Source: Chloroflexi bacterium RBG_13_51_36 (lineage in GTDB: Bacteria > Chloroflexota > Dehalococcoidia > GIF9 > AB-539-J10). From it: a stretch of 64,000 nt of DNA. Positions within the stretch are counted from its first letter, which is position 1. Each line of letters starts with the position of its first letter. The notes under the pieces are model-generated. The model did not search any database. It was given only the letters and a program-made list of their open reading frames with translations, and had not been told where the DNA came from. The DNA lies in NCBI GenBank assembly GCA_001796515.1, contig MGMS01000016.1:22714-86713 (forward strand), given 5' to 3'. The position numbers and the translations under genes were made by a program. Below, in pieces: positions 38,136 to 48,133 of the stretch.

Positions 38136-39071
38136 TCAATAGGCAGAGATGGGTTGTTTGTCAGTGATGACTCTTTTGCTGGCCGCTAACTTCCGGCGAA
38201 TGTGTTTGGGGATAGTGAAAATGCCTTGATGGGTAAGGCCATCGTAGGATTTTAGCTTCTTTGATATCCTTGCTGAAATCCTGGCGTCAATCTCCTCGGC
38301 AGTCAGTTCGGAGGGGTCAAGGCTTTGAGAAGCAGCGACGAAGCCCCATAAGCCAAAGAAGGAAGGTATGTGTACCTGGTAAGGGCGGGTTATCGAGAAC
38401 ACGCTTTTCAGGGTGTTGACGATGGAGGTGAAATTATCTAAATTCCCCCATTCGGAAGGCTCAGCTTGCACTGACATAATGCCAGCGTGTCCTAGTTTCT
38501 GTTTGACTATCCGGTAGAATTCACGGGTGTACAGCAAACGCGCTGGCCCTTCCTCCAAAGGGTCAACGAGGTCAATGATGATAACATCGAATTTATCGGT
38601 GCTTTTCTCCAGATATTCTCTGGCGTCGGCAAAATGAATCTCCGCTCTGGGGTCGTCGAAAGCCTTCTGGTGCCAGGAGGGCAAGAAACGGCGACAAAGG
38701 CTTACCACTTCCTCATCAATGTCCACCATGATGACCTTTTTGACCGTCTTGTGTGCCAGGACTTCCCTTAAAGTGGCGCCCTCGCCTCCGCCGGCGATGA
38801 GTACTCTCTGTGGCCGGGGATGCGTCAGCATAGCTGGATGCACCAGAGCTTCGTGATAAATGAATTCGTCCGCCTCGCTGGACTGAATTTTGCCATCGAG
38901 GACGAGACAAACGCCGAAGCTGCCCGTATTGATGACCTCTACGGACTGAAACTTACTTCGCCCTGAATATATCCTTTCCCTAGTGCTATGCAGCACAGTA
39001 ATGTCAGGACTTATATGGTCAGAGAAGTATCTATGCTTATCAGGGTCGCTATCTTTCTTCATTTTGTACAC
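38136..39071 (-). CDS. speE: Spermidine synthase
   Basis: SKFQSVEVINTGSFGVCLVLDGKIQSSEADEFIYHEALVHPAMLTHPRPQRVLIAGGGEGATLREVLAH. Confidence 0.94.
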   Translation of the reverse strand: MYKMKKDSDPDKHRYFSDHISPDITVLHSTRERIYSGRSKFQSVEVINTGSFGVCLVLDGKIQSSEADEFIYHEALVHPAMLTHPRPQRVLIAGGGEGATLREVLAHKTVKKVIMVDIDEEVVSLCRRFLPSWHQKAFDDPRAEIHFADAREYLEKSTDKFDVIIIDLVDPLEEGPARLLYTREFYRIVKQKLGHAGIMSVQAEPSEWGNLDNFTSIVNTLKSVFSITRPYQVHIPSFFGLWGFVAASQSLDPSELTAEEIDARISARISKKLKSYDGLTHQGIFTIPKHIRRKLAASKRVITDKQPISAY

Positions 39072-39475
39072 CCCACCTGGCTATCCTCCATAATCCCCCT
39101 GCGAAGCTCGATTAAGGAGTGAGTTTGAGCCCCCAGCCTCTCTGTTATGAACTTAGCCGCCTTCTCAGGGTCTACAGTGGTCCCGCAAGTGAAAACGTCT
39201 ACGGCAGCGTACTTGTGTTCCGGCCAGGTATGAATGGCGATATGTGATTCGGCTATATTGACCACTCCGCTCACTCCATGAGGGGAAAAGTGATAAAAGG
39301 ACTCGCCCACTACGGTAGCGCCACATCGAATGGCAGCCTCGTTAAGGCACTCTTTGAGAACATTTAGGTCATCTAGCACCTCCTCATTGCAGATTTTTAG
39401 CTCTAGTAACAGATGTCTTCCAAGCGCATACAAATCACCTGCCTCCTTTAGATTTTTTGTTGCTTTTTCGGGCAA
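39059..39475 (-). CDS. speD: S-adenosylmethionine decarboxylase proenzyme
   Basis: GVVNIAESHIAIHTWPEHKYAAVDVFTCG; ORF overlaps speE. Confidence 0.93.
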   Translation of the reverse strand: MPEKATKNLKEAGDLYALGRHLLLELKICNEEVLDDLNVLKECLNEAAIRCGATVVGESFYHFSPHGVSGVVNIAESHIAIHTWPEHKYAAVDVFTCGTTVDPEKAAKFITERLGAQTHSLIELRRGIMEDSQVGCTK

Positions 39476-39553
39476 CAGCGCAAATTTTATATAATGTGCA
39501 TTCTTTTAGCAACAATGCGGGACTTTCTGCTAAAATAAACGGAAGCGATACGT

Positions 39554-39787
39554 ATGTCAGAAAGCGAATCATTAGTCAGTGTGCGCACTGCCAAGTATAT
39601 GGAGGCGCAGATAATCAAGGGACGGCTGGAGAGCGAAGGCATTCCGGTTCTCCTGAGCTACGAGAGCGCCGGCCTTATCTACGGGCTTACGATTGATGGA
39701 TTAGGTGAGGTTAAAATAATGGTGCCCCGACACCTGGCAGAGGAAGCCAGGGAAATCCTGGGGATTAATGGGGAAGGCAAAAACTAA
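39554..39787 (+). CDS. DUF2007-like small protein
   Basis: SVRTAKYMEAQIIKGRLESEGIPVLLSYESAG...VKIMVPRHLAEEAREIL. Confidence 0.75.
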   Translation: MSESESLVSVRTAKYMEAQIIKGRLESEGIPVLLSYESAGLIYGLTIDGLGEVKIMVPRHLAEEAREILGINGEGKN

Positions 39788-39821
39788 GTTTTGAGTTTTG
39801 AATTTTGCTTTGTGACTTTTC

Positions 39822-41288
39822 ATGACTTCACGGTTAGAGCGCATAACTGAACAGCGCCTGGACAGCCTGAACAAAATTCGGGCTCGCGGCATTGACCCCT
39901 ATCCCCATTCCTATCATCTCAGCCACACTATACGAGAGGTGATAGCTCTTTTCGAGCAACAGGGCGACAGTTCCCAGGACGTATCACTGGCTGGCCGTGT
40001 CATGTCCAGGCGTTCTATTGGCAAGATGTCCTTTCTGGATATTCGCGATAGCTCCGGAAAGATACAGCTTTCTCTGCGCTATGACCTCCTGGGCAAGGAG
40101 AAATACAAATTTCTTCAGGATATTGATATTGGCGACATTCTCGGCGCGAAAGGTAAGCTGTTCCGAACGAAGTCAGGTGAGCTAACCTTGGAGGTATCTG
40201 ATTTTGCCATGCTTTCTAAATCTCTTCGGCCGCTGCCGGAGAAGTGGCACGGGCTGGCTGATGTGGAAAAACGCTATAGGCAGAGATATCTCGACCTGAT
40301 TTCCAACGAAGAGAACAGAAACATCTTTGTTTTGCGTAGCAAGACCATCACTGCCATAAGGCATTTTCTCGATAAGCTGGGATTTATGGAAGTCGAGACT
40401 CCCGTGCTCCAGCCCCACGCCGGCGGAGCGTTGGCACGCCCCTTTGTCACCCATCACCATACCCTTGATGAGGACCTCTACCTGCGAATTGCCCTGGAGC
40501 TCCACCTCAAGAGACTGGTGGTGGGCGGCTTTGACAAAGTCTACGAGATGGGGCGTGTCTTTCGGAATGAAGGCATTTCTGTCGAACATAACCCGGAATT
40601 CACCTTGCTGGAGTGCTATGAAGCTTATAGCGATTACGATGACATGATGACACTGGTTGAGGGAATCTTCGTTCATGTAGCAGAGGAAGTTCTGGGTAGT
40701 ACCAAGCTTGTTTGCAGGGGCCAAACCATTGATCTTGGTCTCCCCTGGCAAAGGCTTTACCTGCGTGAGGCAGTAAAGAATTCCTGTGGCATTGATTTTG
40801 AAGACTATCCTGATGCCGCTTCGCTGAGGGCGCGGATGGCAGAGCTGGGCATGGATGTTGAGCCGACCAAAGGGAAGGGCAGATTGATAGAAGAGTTGAT
40901 TTCCACTTATGTCGAGCCGAAACTTATTCAGCCCACTTTCCTTCTGGATTACCCGGTTGAAATGTCACCTCTGGCCAAGAGGAAGAGAGGCGATGACCAG
41001 TTAGTCGAGAGATTCGAGGGATTCGTGAATAGCATGGAGGTTGCCAATGCCTTCACCGAGCTTAATGACCCCATTGAGCAAAGGGAAAGGTTTGGCCAGC
41101 AGCTTAAAGAGCGCGTTGGCGATGAGGACGTGGAACTCGCCGATGAGGATTTTCTGCAGGCGTTGGAATATGGCATGCCACCTACGGGAGGGCTGGGAAT
41201 GGGCATCGACCGCCTGGTGATGCTGCTGACCGGGCAGCAATCTATTAGGGAAGTGATACTTTTCCCCCAGCTGAAGACAAAAGAGTAA
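39822..41288 (+). CDS. lysS: Lysine--tRNA ligase, class II
   Basis: RSIGKMSFLDIRDSSGKIQL; HNPEFTLLECYEAYSDYDDMM; GMPPTGGLGMGIDRLVMLLTGQQSIREVILFP. Confidence 0.96.
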   Translation: MTSRLERITEQRLDSLNKIRARGIDPYPHSYHLSHTIREVIALFEQQGDSSQDVSLAGRVMSRRSIGKMSFLDIRDSSGKIQLSLRYDLLGKEKYKFLQDIDIGDILGAKGKLFRTKSGELTLEVSDFAMLSKSLRPLPEKWHGLADVEKRYRQRYLDLISNEENRNIFVLRSKTITAIRHFLDKLGFMEVETPVLQPHAGGALARPFVTHHHTLDEDLYLRIALELHLKRLVVGGFDKVYEMGRVFRNEGISVEHNPEFTLLECYEAYSDYDDMMTLVEGIFVHVAEEVLGSTKLVCRGQTIDLGLPWQRLYLREAVKNSCGIDFEDYPDAASLRARMAELGMDVEPTKGKGRLIEELISTYVEPKLIQPTFLLDYPVEMSPLAKRKRGDDQLVERFEGFVNSMEVANAFTELNDPIEQRERFGQQLKERVGDEDVELADEDFLQALEYGMPPTGGLGMGIDRLVMLLTGQQSIREVILFPQLKTKE

Positions 41289-41449
41289 AAAATGCAAGGC
41301 GCAGCATTACAAATACTAAGCACGAAATTCGAAATCCTAAACAATGTCGAATTAGTAATGACCAAAATCCAAAATAAATGAGTTTTGGTATTTGAATTTA
41401 GAATTTTGGATTTGTTTAGAGCTTAGTGATTAGGATTTAGAGTTTACAT

Positions 41450-42700
41450 ATGTTAGATATTAAACTTATTCGTGAAAAACCTGAACTCGTTCGCCAGGCT
41501 CTGGAGAAAAGAGGCGATAGCTTTAGTCTCGATAGCATCATTGAAATTGACGGCCGTTATCGCAGCTTGCTCCGTCAAACCGAGGAACTCCGGGCCAAGC
41601 ACAACGAGGCCAGCAAGCAACTGAGCAAAAGCAAGGAGAAACCATCCGAACTCATCGCCCAGATGCGCCAGTTGGGAGAGCAGATATCTTCTTTACAGCA
41701 GCAGACCAAGGAAGCCAAGGTTAATCTTGATTCCTTGCTGCTGGAGTTACCGAACATCCCAGACCCCAGCGTGCCTCTGGGGAGAGGCGCGGCTGAAAAT
41801 GCGGTAGTGCGTACCTGGGGCAAGCCGAAGGAATTCCCCTTCAAACCATTGCCTCACTGGGAGTTGGGAGAGAAGCTGGGCATCATAGATTTCCAGCGGG
41901 GTGTGAAGCTCTCGGGGACCAGGTTCTATGTTCTCAAAGGGCTGGGTGCACGTCTTCAGCGGGCACTTATCTCATTTATGCTCGACGTCCATGTGAACGA
42001 GCATGGCTATAAAGAAATCTATCCCCCTTCTATGGTGAAGAGAGAGTGTATGGTCGGCTCAGGAAATCTGCCCAAGTTCGGCGACAACTTATATCACGAC
42101 GAACAGGACGATTTCTGGTTCATACCCACGGCGGAAGTGCCGCTGACCAACCTGCACCGTGATGAAATATTAAGTGCTGATAGCTTACCCCTTCACTATG
42201 TTGCCTATACGCCCTGCTTTCGCCGAGAGAAGATGGCTGCCGGCACGGATACCAGGGGCATTAAGCGGGGGCACCAGTTTGACAAGGTGGAGCTCTACAA
42301 GGTTACCGGGCCGGAGAGTTCTGACGAAGCCCTGGAGAAACTGGTGGCTGATGCTGAGGACATATGTCGGAGGCTGGTCATACCTTACCGGGTGGTGCAA
42401 TTATGTACCGGAGACCTGGGCTTTGCCGCCTGCAAAACATATGATATTGAAATGTGGGCTCCTGGCTGTGATGAATGGCTCGAGGTCAGCTCTTGCAGCA
42501 ATTGCTGTGACTTCCAGGCGAGGCGAGCCAACATCCGCTACCACCGTGAGCCCGGCGCCAAATCGGAGTTTGTCCACACTCTTAATGGCTCAGGGCTGGC
42601 TCTACCGCGGGTCCTTATCGCCGTGCTGGAAAACTACCAGCAAGCTGACGGCACGGTACTAATCCCCGAAGTATTAGAGCCTTATCTGAGAGTAACATAG
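41450..42700 (+). CDS. serS: Serine--tRNA ligase
   Basis: MLDIKLIREKPELVRQALEKRG; YKEIYPPSMVKRECMVGSGNLPKF; CFRREKMAAGTDTRGIKRGHQFDKVE; EVSSCSNCCDFQARR. Confidence 0.96.
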   Translation: MLDIKLIREKPELVRQALEKRGDSFSLDSIIEIDGRYRSLLRQTEELRAKHNEASKQLSKSKEKPSELIAQMRQLGEQISSLQQQTKEAKVNLDSLLLELPNIPDPSVPLGRGAAENAVVRTWGKPKEFPFKPLPHWELGEKLGIIDFQRGVKLSGTRFYVLKGLGARLQRALISFMLDVHVNEHGYKEIYPPSMVKRECMVGSGNLPKFGDNLYHDEQDDFWFIPTAEVPLTNLHRDEILSADSLPLHYVAYTPCFRREKMAAGTDTRGIKRGHQFDKVELYKVTGPESSDEALEKLVADAEDICRRLVIPYRVVQLCTGDLGFAACKTYDIEMWAPGCDEWLEVSSCSNCCDFQARRANIRYHREPGAKSEFVHTLNGSGLALPRVLIAVLENYQQADGTVLIPEVLEPYLRVT

Positions 42701-42765
42701 TACACCGCGTATGGGCGGTGTCTTATAAACTGTTACTGTCAATAAACCAGAGGGTGTTTAGGGAT

Positions 42766-42816
42766 GTAGTGCGAGGCTTTAGCCTCGTGCTGCACGACCC
42801 TGAAGGGTCGCACTAC
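42766..42816. repeat. Cloverleaf-like palindromic repeat, copy 2
   Basis: gtagtgCGAGGCTttAGCCTCGtgctgcaCGACCCTgaAGGGTCGcactac. Confidence 0.92.
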
Positions 42817-42937
42817 AACAGGCGAGTTCGTCTACAGATTCCCCCTCTTAAGATAAGAGGGGCATGGGGAGTTATGAAAGAGAGACTATGGCTGACAAAT
42901 CAGCCGGCTGCAGAAGATGAGGCTAATAGCCCGAAAT

Positions 42938-42988
42938 GTAGTCCGAGGCTTTAGCCTCGGACTACACGACCCTGAAGGGTCGTACTAC
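42938..42988. repeat. Cloverleaf-like palindromic repeat, copy 3
   Basis: gtagtcCGAGGCTttAGCCTCGgactacaCGACCCTgaAGGGTCGtactac. Confidence 0.92.
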
Positions 42989-43008
42989 AAAAACGTGGAG
43001 GTGTCACC

Positions 43009-43800
43009 ATGGCAGATTGGACCAAACAAGCTGAAGCATTGAACAGACTCGTAAGACCCCTGACCTTCCCTATCGCTGCTAAGCTGGTCAAAAGCGTTGA
43101 CGAATTCCCGGAAAAGACGCGCCGTCCTTTCAAGGATATGGGATTCAAGACCAACCCTTGCGTGGCTATGACGATGGCACGCAAGTACGGCTGGACGGTG
43201 GCAATGACGGCTGAGGACAATGCCTGTCCGATTGCCGCCTATACCTATGGATGGAGCGAGCCCGAACTTGGCACCAAGAAGGCTTTGATGGATTTCATGA
43301 TAGTGATGAAATACTCAGCTAATGAGAATGCAGCGAGAGCCACAATGGAGGGTGTCGAGCAGGTCAAGCTGGGCAAGGGCAAGTATGCCGGCGTGGTTTT
43401 CTCTCCACTGGAGAGGACCAAGATTGAGCCGGACCTGGTCATGATATTCTGCAATCCTGCTCAGCTGATGCGGCTGGTGCATGGAGCCACTCAGGAAACA
43501 GGTGTAGCCGTGGAGTCTATGTTCAGCGGCCGGGGTGGGACCTGCACTGAAGGAGTCCTGCAAACATTCAAGACCGGGCAGCCGAAGGTAGTGCTCCCGG
43601 GAAACGGCGATAGGGTCTGGGCGATGGTGCAGGATGCGGAGATGGTCTTCACAATACCGGCCAACTGGCTTGACTCTGTTATAAGAGGTCTCGAAGCCAC
43701 CCACCAGACTGGCATTCGATACCCTATACCGGTAGACGTAAGACACGCGCCGACGTTCCCGGGACAACTCAAGGACCCCGCATCCCGAGCAGCTAAATAG
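43009..43800 (+). CDS. DUF169-like protein
   Basis: KDMGFKTNPCVAMTMARKYGWTVAMTAEDNACPIAAYTYGW...PDLVMIFCNPAQLMRLVHG. Confidence 0.8.
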   Translation: MADWTKQAEALNRLVRPLTFPIAAKLVKSVDEFPEKTRRPFKDMGFKTNPCVAMTMARKYGWTVAMTAEDNACPIAAYTYGWSEPELGTKKALMDFMIVMKYSANENAARATMEGVEQVKLGKGKYAGVVFSPLERTKIEPDLVMIFCNPAQLMRLVHGATQETGVAVESMFSGRGGTCTEGVLQTFKTGQPKVVLPGNGDRVWAMVQDAEMVFTIPANWLDSVIRGLEATHQTGIRYPIPVDVRHAPTFPGQLKDPASRAAK

Positions 43801-43820
43801 AAGCTACTTCGACCGGAACA

Positions 43821-43860
43821 ATTCCTGAAGTATTAGAGCCTCACTTGAGAGTAACATAAG
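43821..43860 (+). pseudogene. Relic of the serS 3' end
   Basis: attcctgaagtattagagcctcacttgagagtaacataa compared with atccccgaagtattagagccttatctgagagtaacatag; IPEVLEPHLRVT* versus IPEVLEPYLRVT*. Confidence 0.85.
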
Positions 43861-44277
43861 CTCCGCAGTATAAGCCCTAAGTGCAAAAGGCGAAGCTATC
43901 CTCAAACTTCACCAAACTAAGCAGGTTTCCGTACCACGTCTGTTAATATCGTCATTGTCATTCTTGTCGCTGTTCTTATTGCTATCGTTTGTTGCTAGCA
44001 TCCTTTGTTGCCGTTGGGATTTGCGTTATCTCGCCGTTAAGAGGTATTGACTTTTTCGTAGACCATTGTTATTCTTAGATTGACTTTTAGTAATTTAGAT
44101 CAACTTCTGTTGAATGTCCTCACATATATTATTCTTGGATGTGTCTTATGAATAGACTCAACTGAGCCTAGAAAACGTTAAGAGCTAGTCGGAGAAAGAA
44201 GGTGCCAGCTGTCACGAAATTGAATCGTCAAAGTGCTACCTACGGAATCAATAGCGATTAAGAAGGAAAGAAGTAAG

Positions 44278-46185
44278 ATGCAAAAGTTTAGACAGTTTTT
44301 ACTTTGCACCGCCCTGGTACTAATCCTTGTACTAACGGGAACAGGCACTATAGCGTCATTTGAAGTGGTTCCCGAAGACGGGAACGCTCAGTTCTTATTG
44401 ATTGATGACGAGCATACACAGACTCTCTCCACTGATGCCCTTGACATAGCGGCGTATGAGAGCTTTGAGTCTGCGTCCAGACTGCGCACGGTCACATTGT
44501 CAGACTTGGTTGGTGATTTAGAGAGTGTTGCAGTGGGAGATGAACTAGTTCTCAACCTGTTCTCCGATGCCTCGTATGTAGCCACGATTGACCGAGTATC
44601 GTCAGATGTGAATGATATCCTGTGCGTCAGGGGTCGCCTTCAGGGATATCAGGCAGGCTACGTTATCATATTATACTGTGACCAAGAAGGAGCTTATGCC
44701 TCTATAGAAGTGCCGGAAGAGGGCAGACATTATATTCTATTCAAGGGTGAGGGCGAGTTATACTATGTAGCGGAGCTTGACCCCGACAAAATGGACGTCC
44801 GGCAGGAAGCACCTGCCCCAGTTTCTCCTCCCAGCCAAAAAGAGGAAGCAGAGATCGCGGCATTGCAAGAATACATGGCCACCTCCACCCTAGGACCCGA
44901 CGACCCGGCTACTATCGACGTTATGATAGTTTGTACCCCAGCGGCCGAAGACTGGGCTGAATGGGGCTTGCGCCCTGGCATCAACTATTATATTGCGCTG
45001 GCAACGGAGAAGGCACAACTTGTACTGGACAACAGTGATACCGGTGTTACGCTGACATTGGTGCGTTCGGCAAGAGTTGACTACACTGAACACGGGAGTT
45101 CTTCGGTAGATTTGGGACGGCTACAGGATCCCAGTGATGATGAAATGGATGAGGTGCACCAGTGGCGGGACGAATATGGGGCCGACTTGGTGCAATTGTT
45201 GTGTGTAGTAAATGATGTAAGCGGCCGTGGATATCTACTTACACATGAAAGTGGTTCGCCTTCTTATGCCTTTTCGCTGACCGATATTCGATACGCGGAC
45301 GGGTATGTCCCTATTCACGAGATGGGGCACAACTTGGGATGTCATCACCACAAACAGGATTCGTCGCCGGGACCGGGGTTGTTCGATTACTCTGCAGGAT
45401 GGCGCTTTTCATACGTTTTGTTGCCATATTGCACTGTGATGGCTTATACGGACGGCTACCGTATACAGGTGGGATACTTCTCGAACCCGGATGTTGCTTT
45501 CCATGGGATTCCAACAGGGGATCCTGTTGACGGTGACAATGCTCGCACTATTCGAGAGACAAAGCACGTCGTCGCCGCTTATGAAGAGGCTGTTATTGAG
45601 GATTTTGAGTGGGGGACTGATGGAACTAGCCTAGCGAATTGGGAAGAATACGGAGGTCACGTTGAATGGAGAGTGTGGCACATGGGTGGATGGTGGAGTA
45701 ATTCACGGGCAGAAATTGAAACAGACCCTGCCCACGTACACATGGGGACAAGAAGTGCTAGATTGTACCGTGGCGACTGGGGTACGTCCTGTATGAAAGC
45801 CTCCTATTTACAGAACCCCCCTGAATATAGAGGATTTTATTTTGAAAAGGATGCTAATTCAATTCTTTATACGACTAATGGGGACGGGGATCATAAGATT
45901 TACGTAAGTGTTATAAGAGTTAGTGGTTATGAAACGGTACAATATTACGATAGTTCTTGGCACACGGCATACACACTGACAGAAGCCGGTTGGCATTTGC
46001 TTGAGTTCAAGGACATTGACTGGGGGGATAACACCTATGATATCTATGTCGATGGTGAACGCAAGAAAACCGATGCGGCTATGAATCCGACTCCTGGAGG
46101 GGGTTGGAATGGGGAGACTGCGTACTGGAACCCGGGTTATGACTCGAATGGGACCGAGTGTTGGGTAGATGACATTCATAAATAG
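44278..46185 (+). CDS. Secreted reprolysin/M12-like zinc metallopeptidase
   Basis: Signal peptide; Zn motif HEMGHNLGCHHHKQ; DPATIDVMIVCTPAAEDWA; additional C-terminal domain. Confidence 0.8.
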   Translation: MQKFRQFLLCTALVLILVLTGTGTIASFEVVPEDGNAQFLLIDDEHTQTLSTDALDIAAYESFESASRLRTVTLSDLVGDLESVAVGDELVLNLFSDASYVATIDRVSSDVNDILCVRGRLQGYQAGYVIILYCDQEGAYASIEVPEEGRHYILFKGEGELYYVAELDPDKMDVRQEAPAPVSPPSQKEEAEIAALQEYMATSTLGPDDPATIDVMIVCTPAAEDWAEWGLRPGINYYIALATEKAQLVLDNSDTGVTLTLVRSARVDYTEHGSSSVDLGRLQDPSDDEMDEVHQWRDEYGADLVQLLCVVNDVSGRGYLLTHESGSPSYAFSLTDIRYADGYVPIHEMGHNLGCHHHKQDSSPGPGLFDYSAGWRFSYVLLPYCTVMAYTDGYRIQVGYFSNPDVAFHGIPTGDPVDGDNARTIRETKHVVAAYEEAVIEDFEWGTDGTSLANWEEYGGHVEWRVWHMGGWWSNSRAEIETDPAHVHMGTRSARLYRGDWGTSCMKASYLQNPPEYRGFYFEKDANSILYTTNGDGDHKIYVSVIRVSGYETVQYYDSSWHTAYTLTEAGWHLLEFKDIDWGDNTYDIYVDGERKKTDAAMNPTPGGGWNGETAYWNPGYDSNGTECWVDDIHK

Positions 46186-46196
46186 GCGGAGAGTAA

Positions 46197-46586
46197 ATGA
46201 GAAAAGCAGCAGGAATTATGTTGATAATCTTCGGCGCTCTTTCATGGTACATTGTGGGGTTCGTACGAGCGGCAACGGCATCGGACTGGGCATTGGCAGG
46301 CTTGCCTCTGATAGGTCTGATTGTGGGAGGTGGGATCTGTACGGTTGTGAAGAGGGGTTACTGGTGGGCCTTCTCAGGGGCTATCGGCCTGTTGGTTGCC
46401 GGCAGTATCTTCGCTGCATTCTACCTAGCGGCGCGATGCTATGCGATCGACGGTTATGTTGACCCTGCGATTCAGGTGTTAAGAATCGGCGCCTCTGTCG
46501 GGTTCTATAATGCTCCCGGCTTACTGGCACTCGTATTCTTGGTAAAGAAAAAAGGTGAGTTTCTAAGACTACCACCAAGTGAGTGA
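46197..46586 (+). CDS. Hypothetical multi-TM membrane protein
   Basis: 129-aa ORF with several hydrophobic helices. Confidence 0.6.
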   Translation: MRKAAGIMLIIFGALSWYIVGFVRAATASDWALAGLPLIGLIVGGGICTVVKRGYWWAFSGAIGLLVAGSIFAAFYLAARCYAIDGYVDPAIQVLRIGASVGFYNAPGLLALVFLVKKKGEFLRLPPSE

Positions 46587-46889
46587 AAGTCAGTGGAGGA
46601 CTGAAGGTACGAACGTTGGGTAGAAGCCAGGGGTTAAGCTACCGATTTTAGAGCTAACTGGACTCTCTACGAGCCCACATATCCTTGGCTAGGCGTAGGT
46701 AGTGCCAATATCTCAGGCAGGATACCTCCATGCTAGTATGTGAACAACCAGCTTTGCCTTGTAGGCAGTCTAGCTTTGAATCCTTGTCTACTAATCAAAG
46801 CTCAAACTATCCTCGGACTTGACTGAGCCTATGTACTGGATGCAGCCATTCCCTTAGTGGTAATGGCAGGGTTGCCAATTTAAGAGTAG

Positions 46890-47285
46890 CTAGCAATCAG
46901 ACCGGGAAACCTGCTCGACTGCATTTTCGATGAGTTCGATGCGCTTGGTCTTGCCCTTGTCATCGAGTTCTATGGCGACGACATCTATGCGCCATAAAGA
47001 CGGGAGGTCCTGGTGGGTAGTGGTATAGGTCAGGGCTGAGGCAATGAGCTTCTCCTTTTTGGCCTGCGTTATTGACTCTTCAGGAGTGCCGAAGTTCAGA
47101 TTGCTCTTGGTGCGGACTTCGACAAAAACAAGACAATCCTTCTTCTGGGCAATTATATCAATCTCTCCGTGACGGCAGCGAAAACCCGTCTCGCGAATGC
47201 GGTAGCCCCGCTTCTTGAGGAATTTCTGAGCTAGTTTCTCCCCTAGCTTACCAACTTCTTGCCGATTCATCACCTGCTCCTTCAT
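46890..47285 (-). CDS. YraN/UPF0102 family endonuclease-like protein
   Basis: GEKLAQKFLKKRGYRIRETGFRCRHGEIDIIAQKKDCLVFVEVRTKSNLNFGTPEESIT. Confidence 0.93.
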   Translation of the reverse strand: MKEQVMNRQEVGKLGEKLAQKFLKKRGYRIRETGFRCRHGEIDIIAQKKDCLVFVEVRTKSNLNFGTPEESITQAKKEKLIASALTYTTTHQDLPSLWRIDVVAIELDDKGKTKRIELIENAVEQVSRSDC

Positions 47286-47507
47286 GGAGTTTCCCCTGAA
47301 TGGGATTCTTTGGTCGCCCCGCTCCCTCAGAATGACCCGAAGCCAAAGGGCTAGAACTTTGGCTTGTGATTATATTCCTGACATGAGTATATTTCTTCCG
47401 TGCCACAACTAGAGTCCATTTTGAAGTTATCTTAATTATACTACTTGCTAGCTCAATGAAGTCCGACGATTTGTCGAGCAAGTTCTGAGAGCTGGTGTCT
47501 CACATCT

Positions 47508-47933
47508 TCAAGCCTTGGGGCCTGCCAAGGGCATGAGCAGATGTAACTCGGATTGACTGCGATAATATTCGAGCGCCCACCCAGTGGGGTCCATCGGGAA
47601 GTCTCGCGTGAGTTCGCCGAATATCTGCCCGATCTTGTCGGTATGGTTTGGCCAGTCCAATAGCTTGGCTCTAGCATGTTTGCCGCCCTTGACCATCATA
47701 GTCGGGAGTCCGAGAGCTGTGACCTCCTCATCACTTAGAGGCTCAACTCCAGTGAAATACGCCACCTGTGAGCCCTCATAGCGCGATACGCCGTAAAACT
47801 TGCGGCCCTTGAGGGAGGAAAGCCTCGACTCGAGTCCGTCCCAGGCCGCTTTGAGCCCACCGGGAAACTCACTAGCGCGGCTGACCATCAGCCTGAGGTC
47901 TGGTAAGTCTACAATTGTCGCCTTGTATGGCAT
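47508..47933 (-). CDS. GyrI-like small-molecule-binding domain protein
   Basis: Pattern MPYKATIVDLPDLRLMVSRASEFPGGLKAAWDGL...GLPTMMVKGGKHARAKL. Confidence 0.65.
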   Translation of the reverse strand: MPYKATIVDLPDLRLMVSRASEFPGGLKAAWDGLESRLSSLKGRKFYGVSRYEGSQVAYFTGVEPLSDEEVTALGLPTMMVKGGKHARAKLLDWPNHTDKIGQIFGELTRDFPMDPTGWALEYYRSQSELHLLMPLAGPKA

Positions 47934-48133
47934 GAACAGCCTCCTTTCGGTCGGGTGGATGATGTGCTCTTGCTTTTGATTCAATTCTACCACCAGTTGA
48001 CCTTATGCAGGAGAGACTACGAACCGTTAGCTCAGTGAAGCCTGACGATAGCTTTAGCCTTCGGCACAGGCCTGAGCAACTTCTGAGAAAGGATCTGCCT
48101 ATCGTAACAAACGTCATCTTGTTGCGTCCAGTG

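Noticed and set aside
41295-41445. AT-rich inverted repeat between lysS and serS (ccaaaatccaaaata ... tatttgaatttagaattttgg)
   Set aside because: Low-complexity AT sequence with imperfect pairing; could be a decayed element but evidence is too weak.
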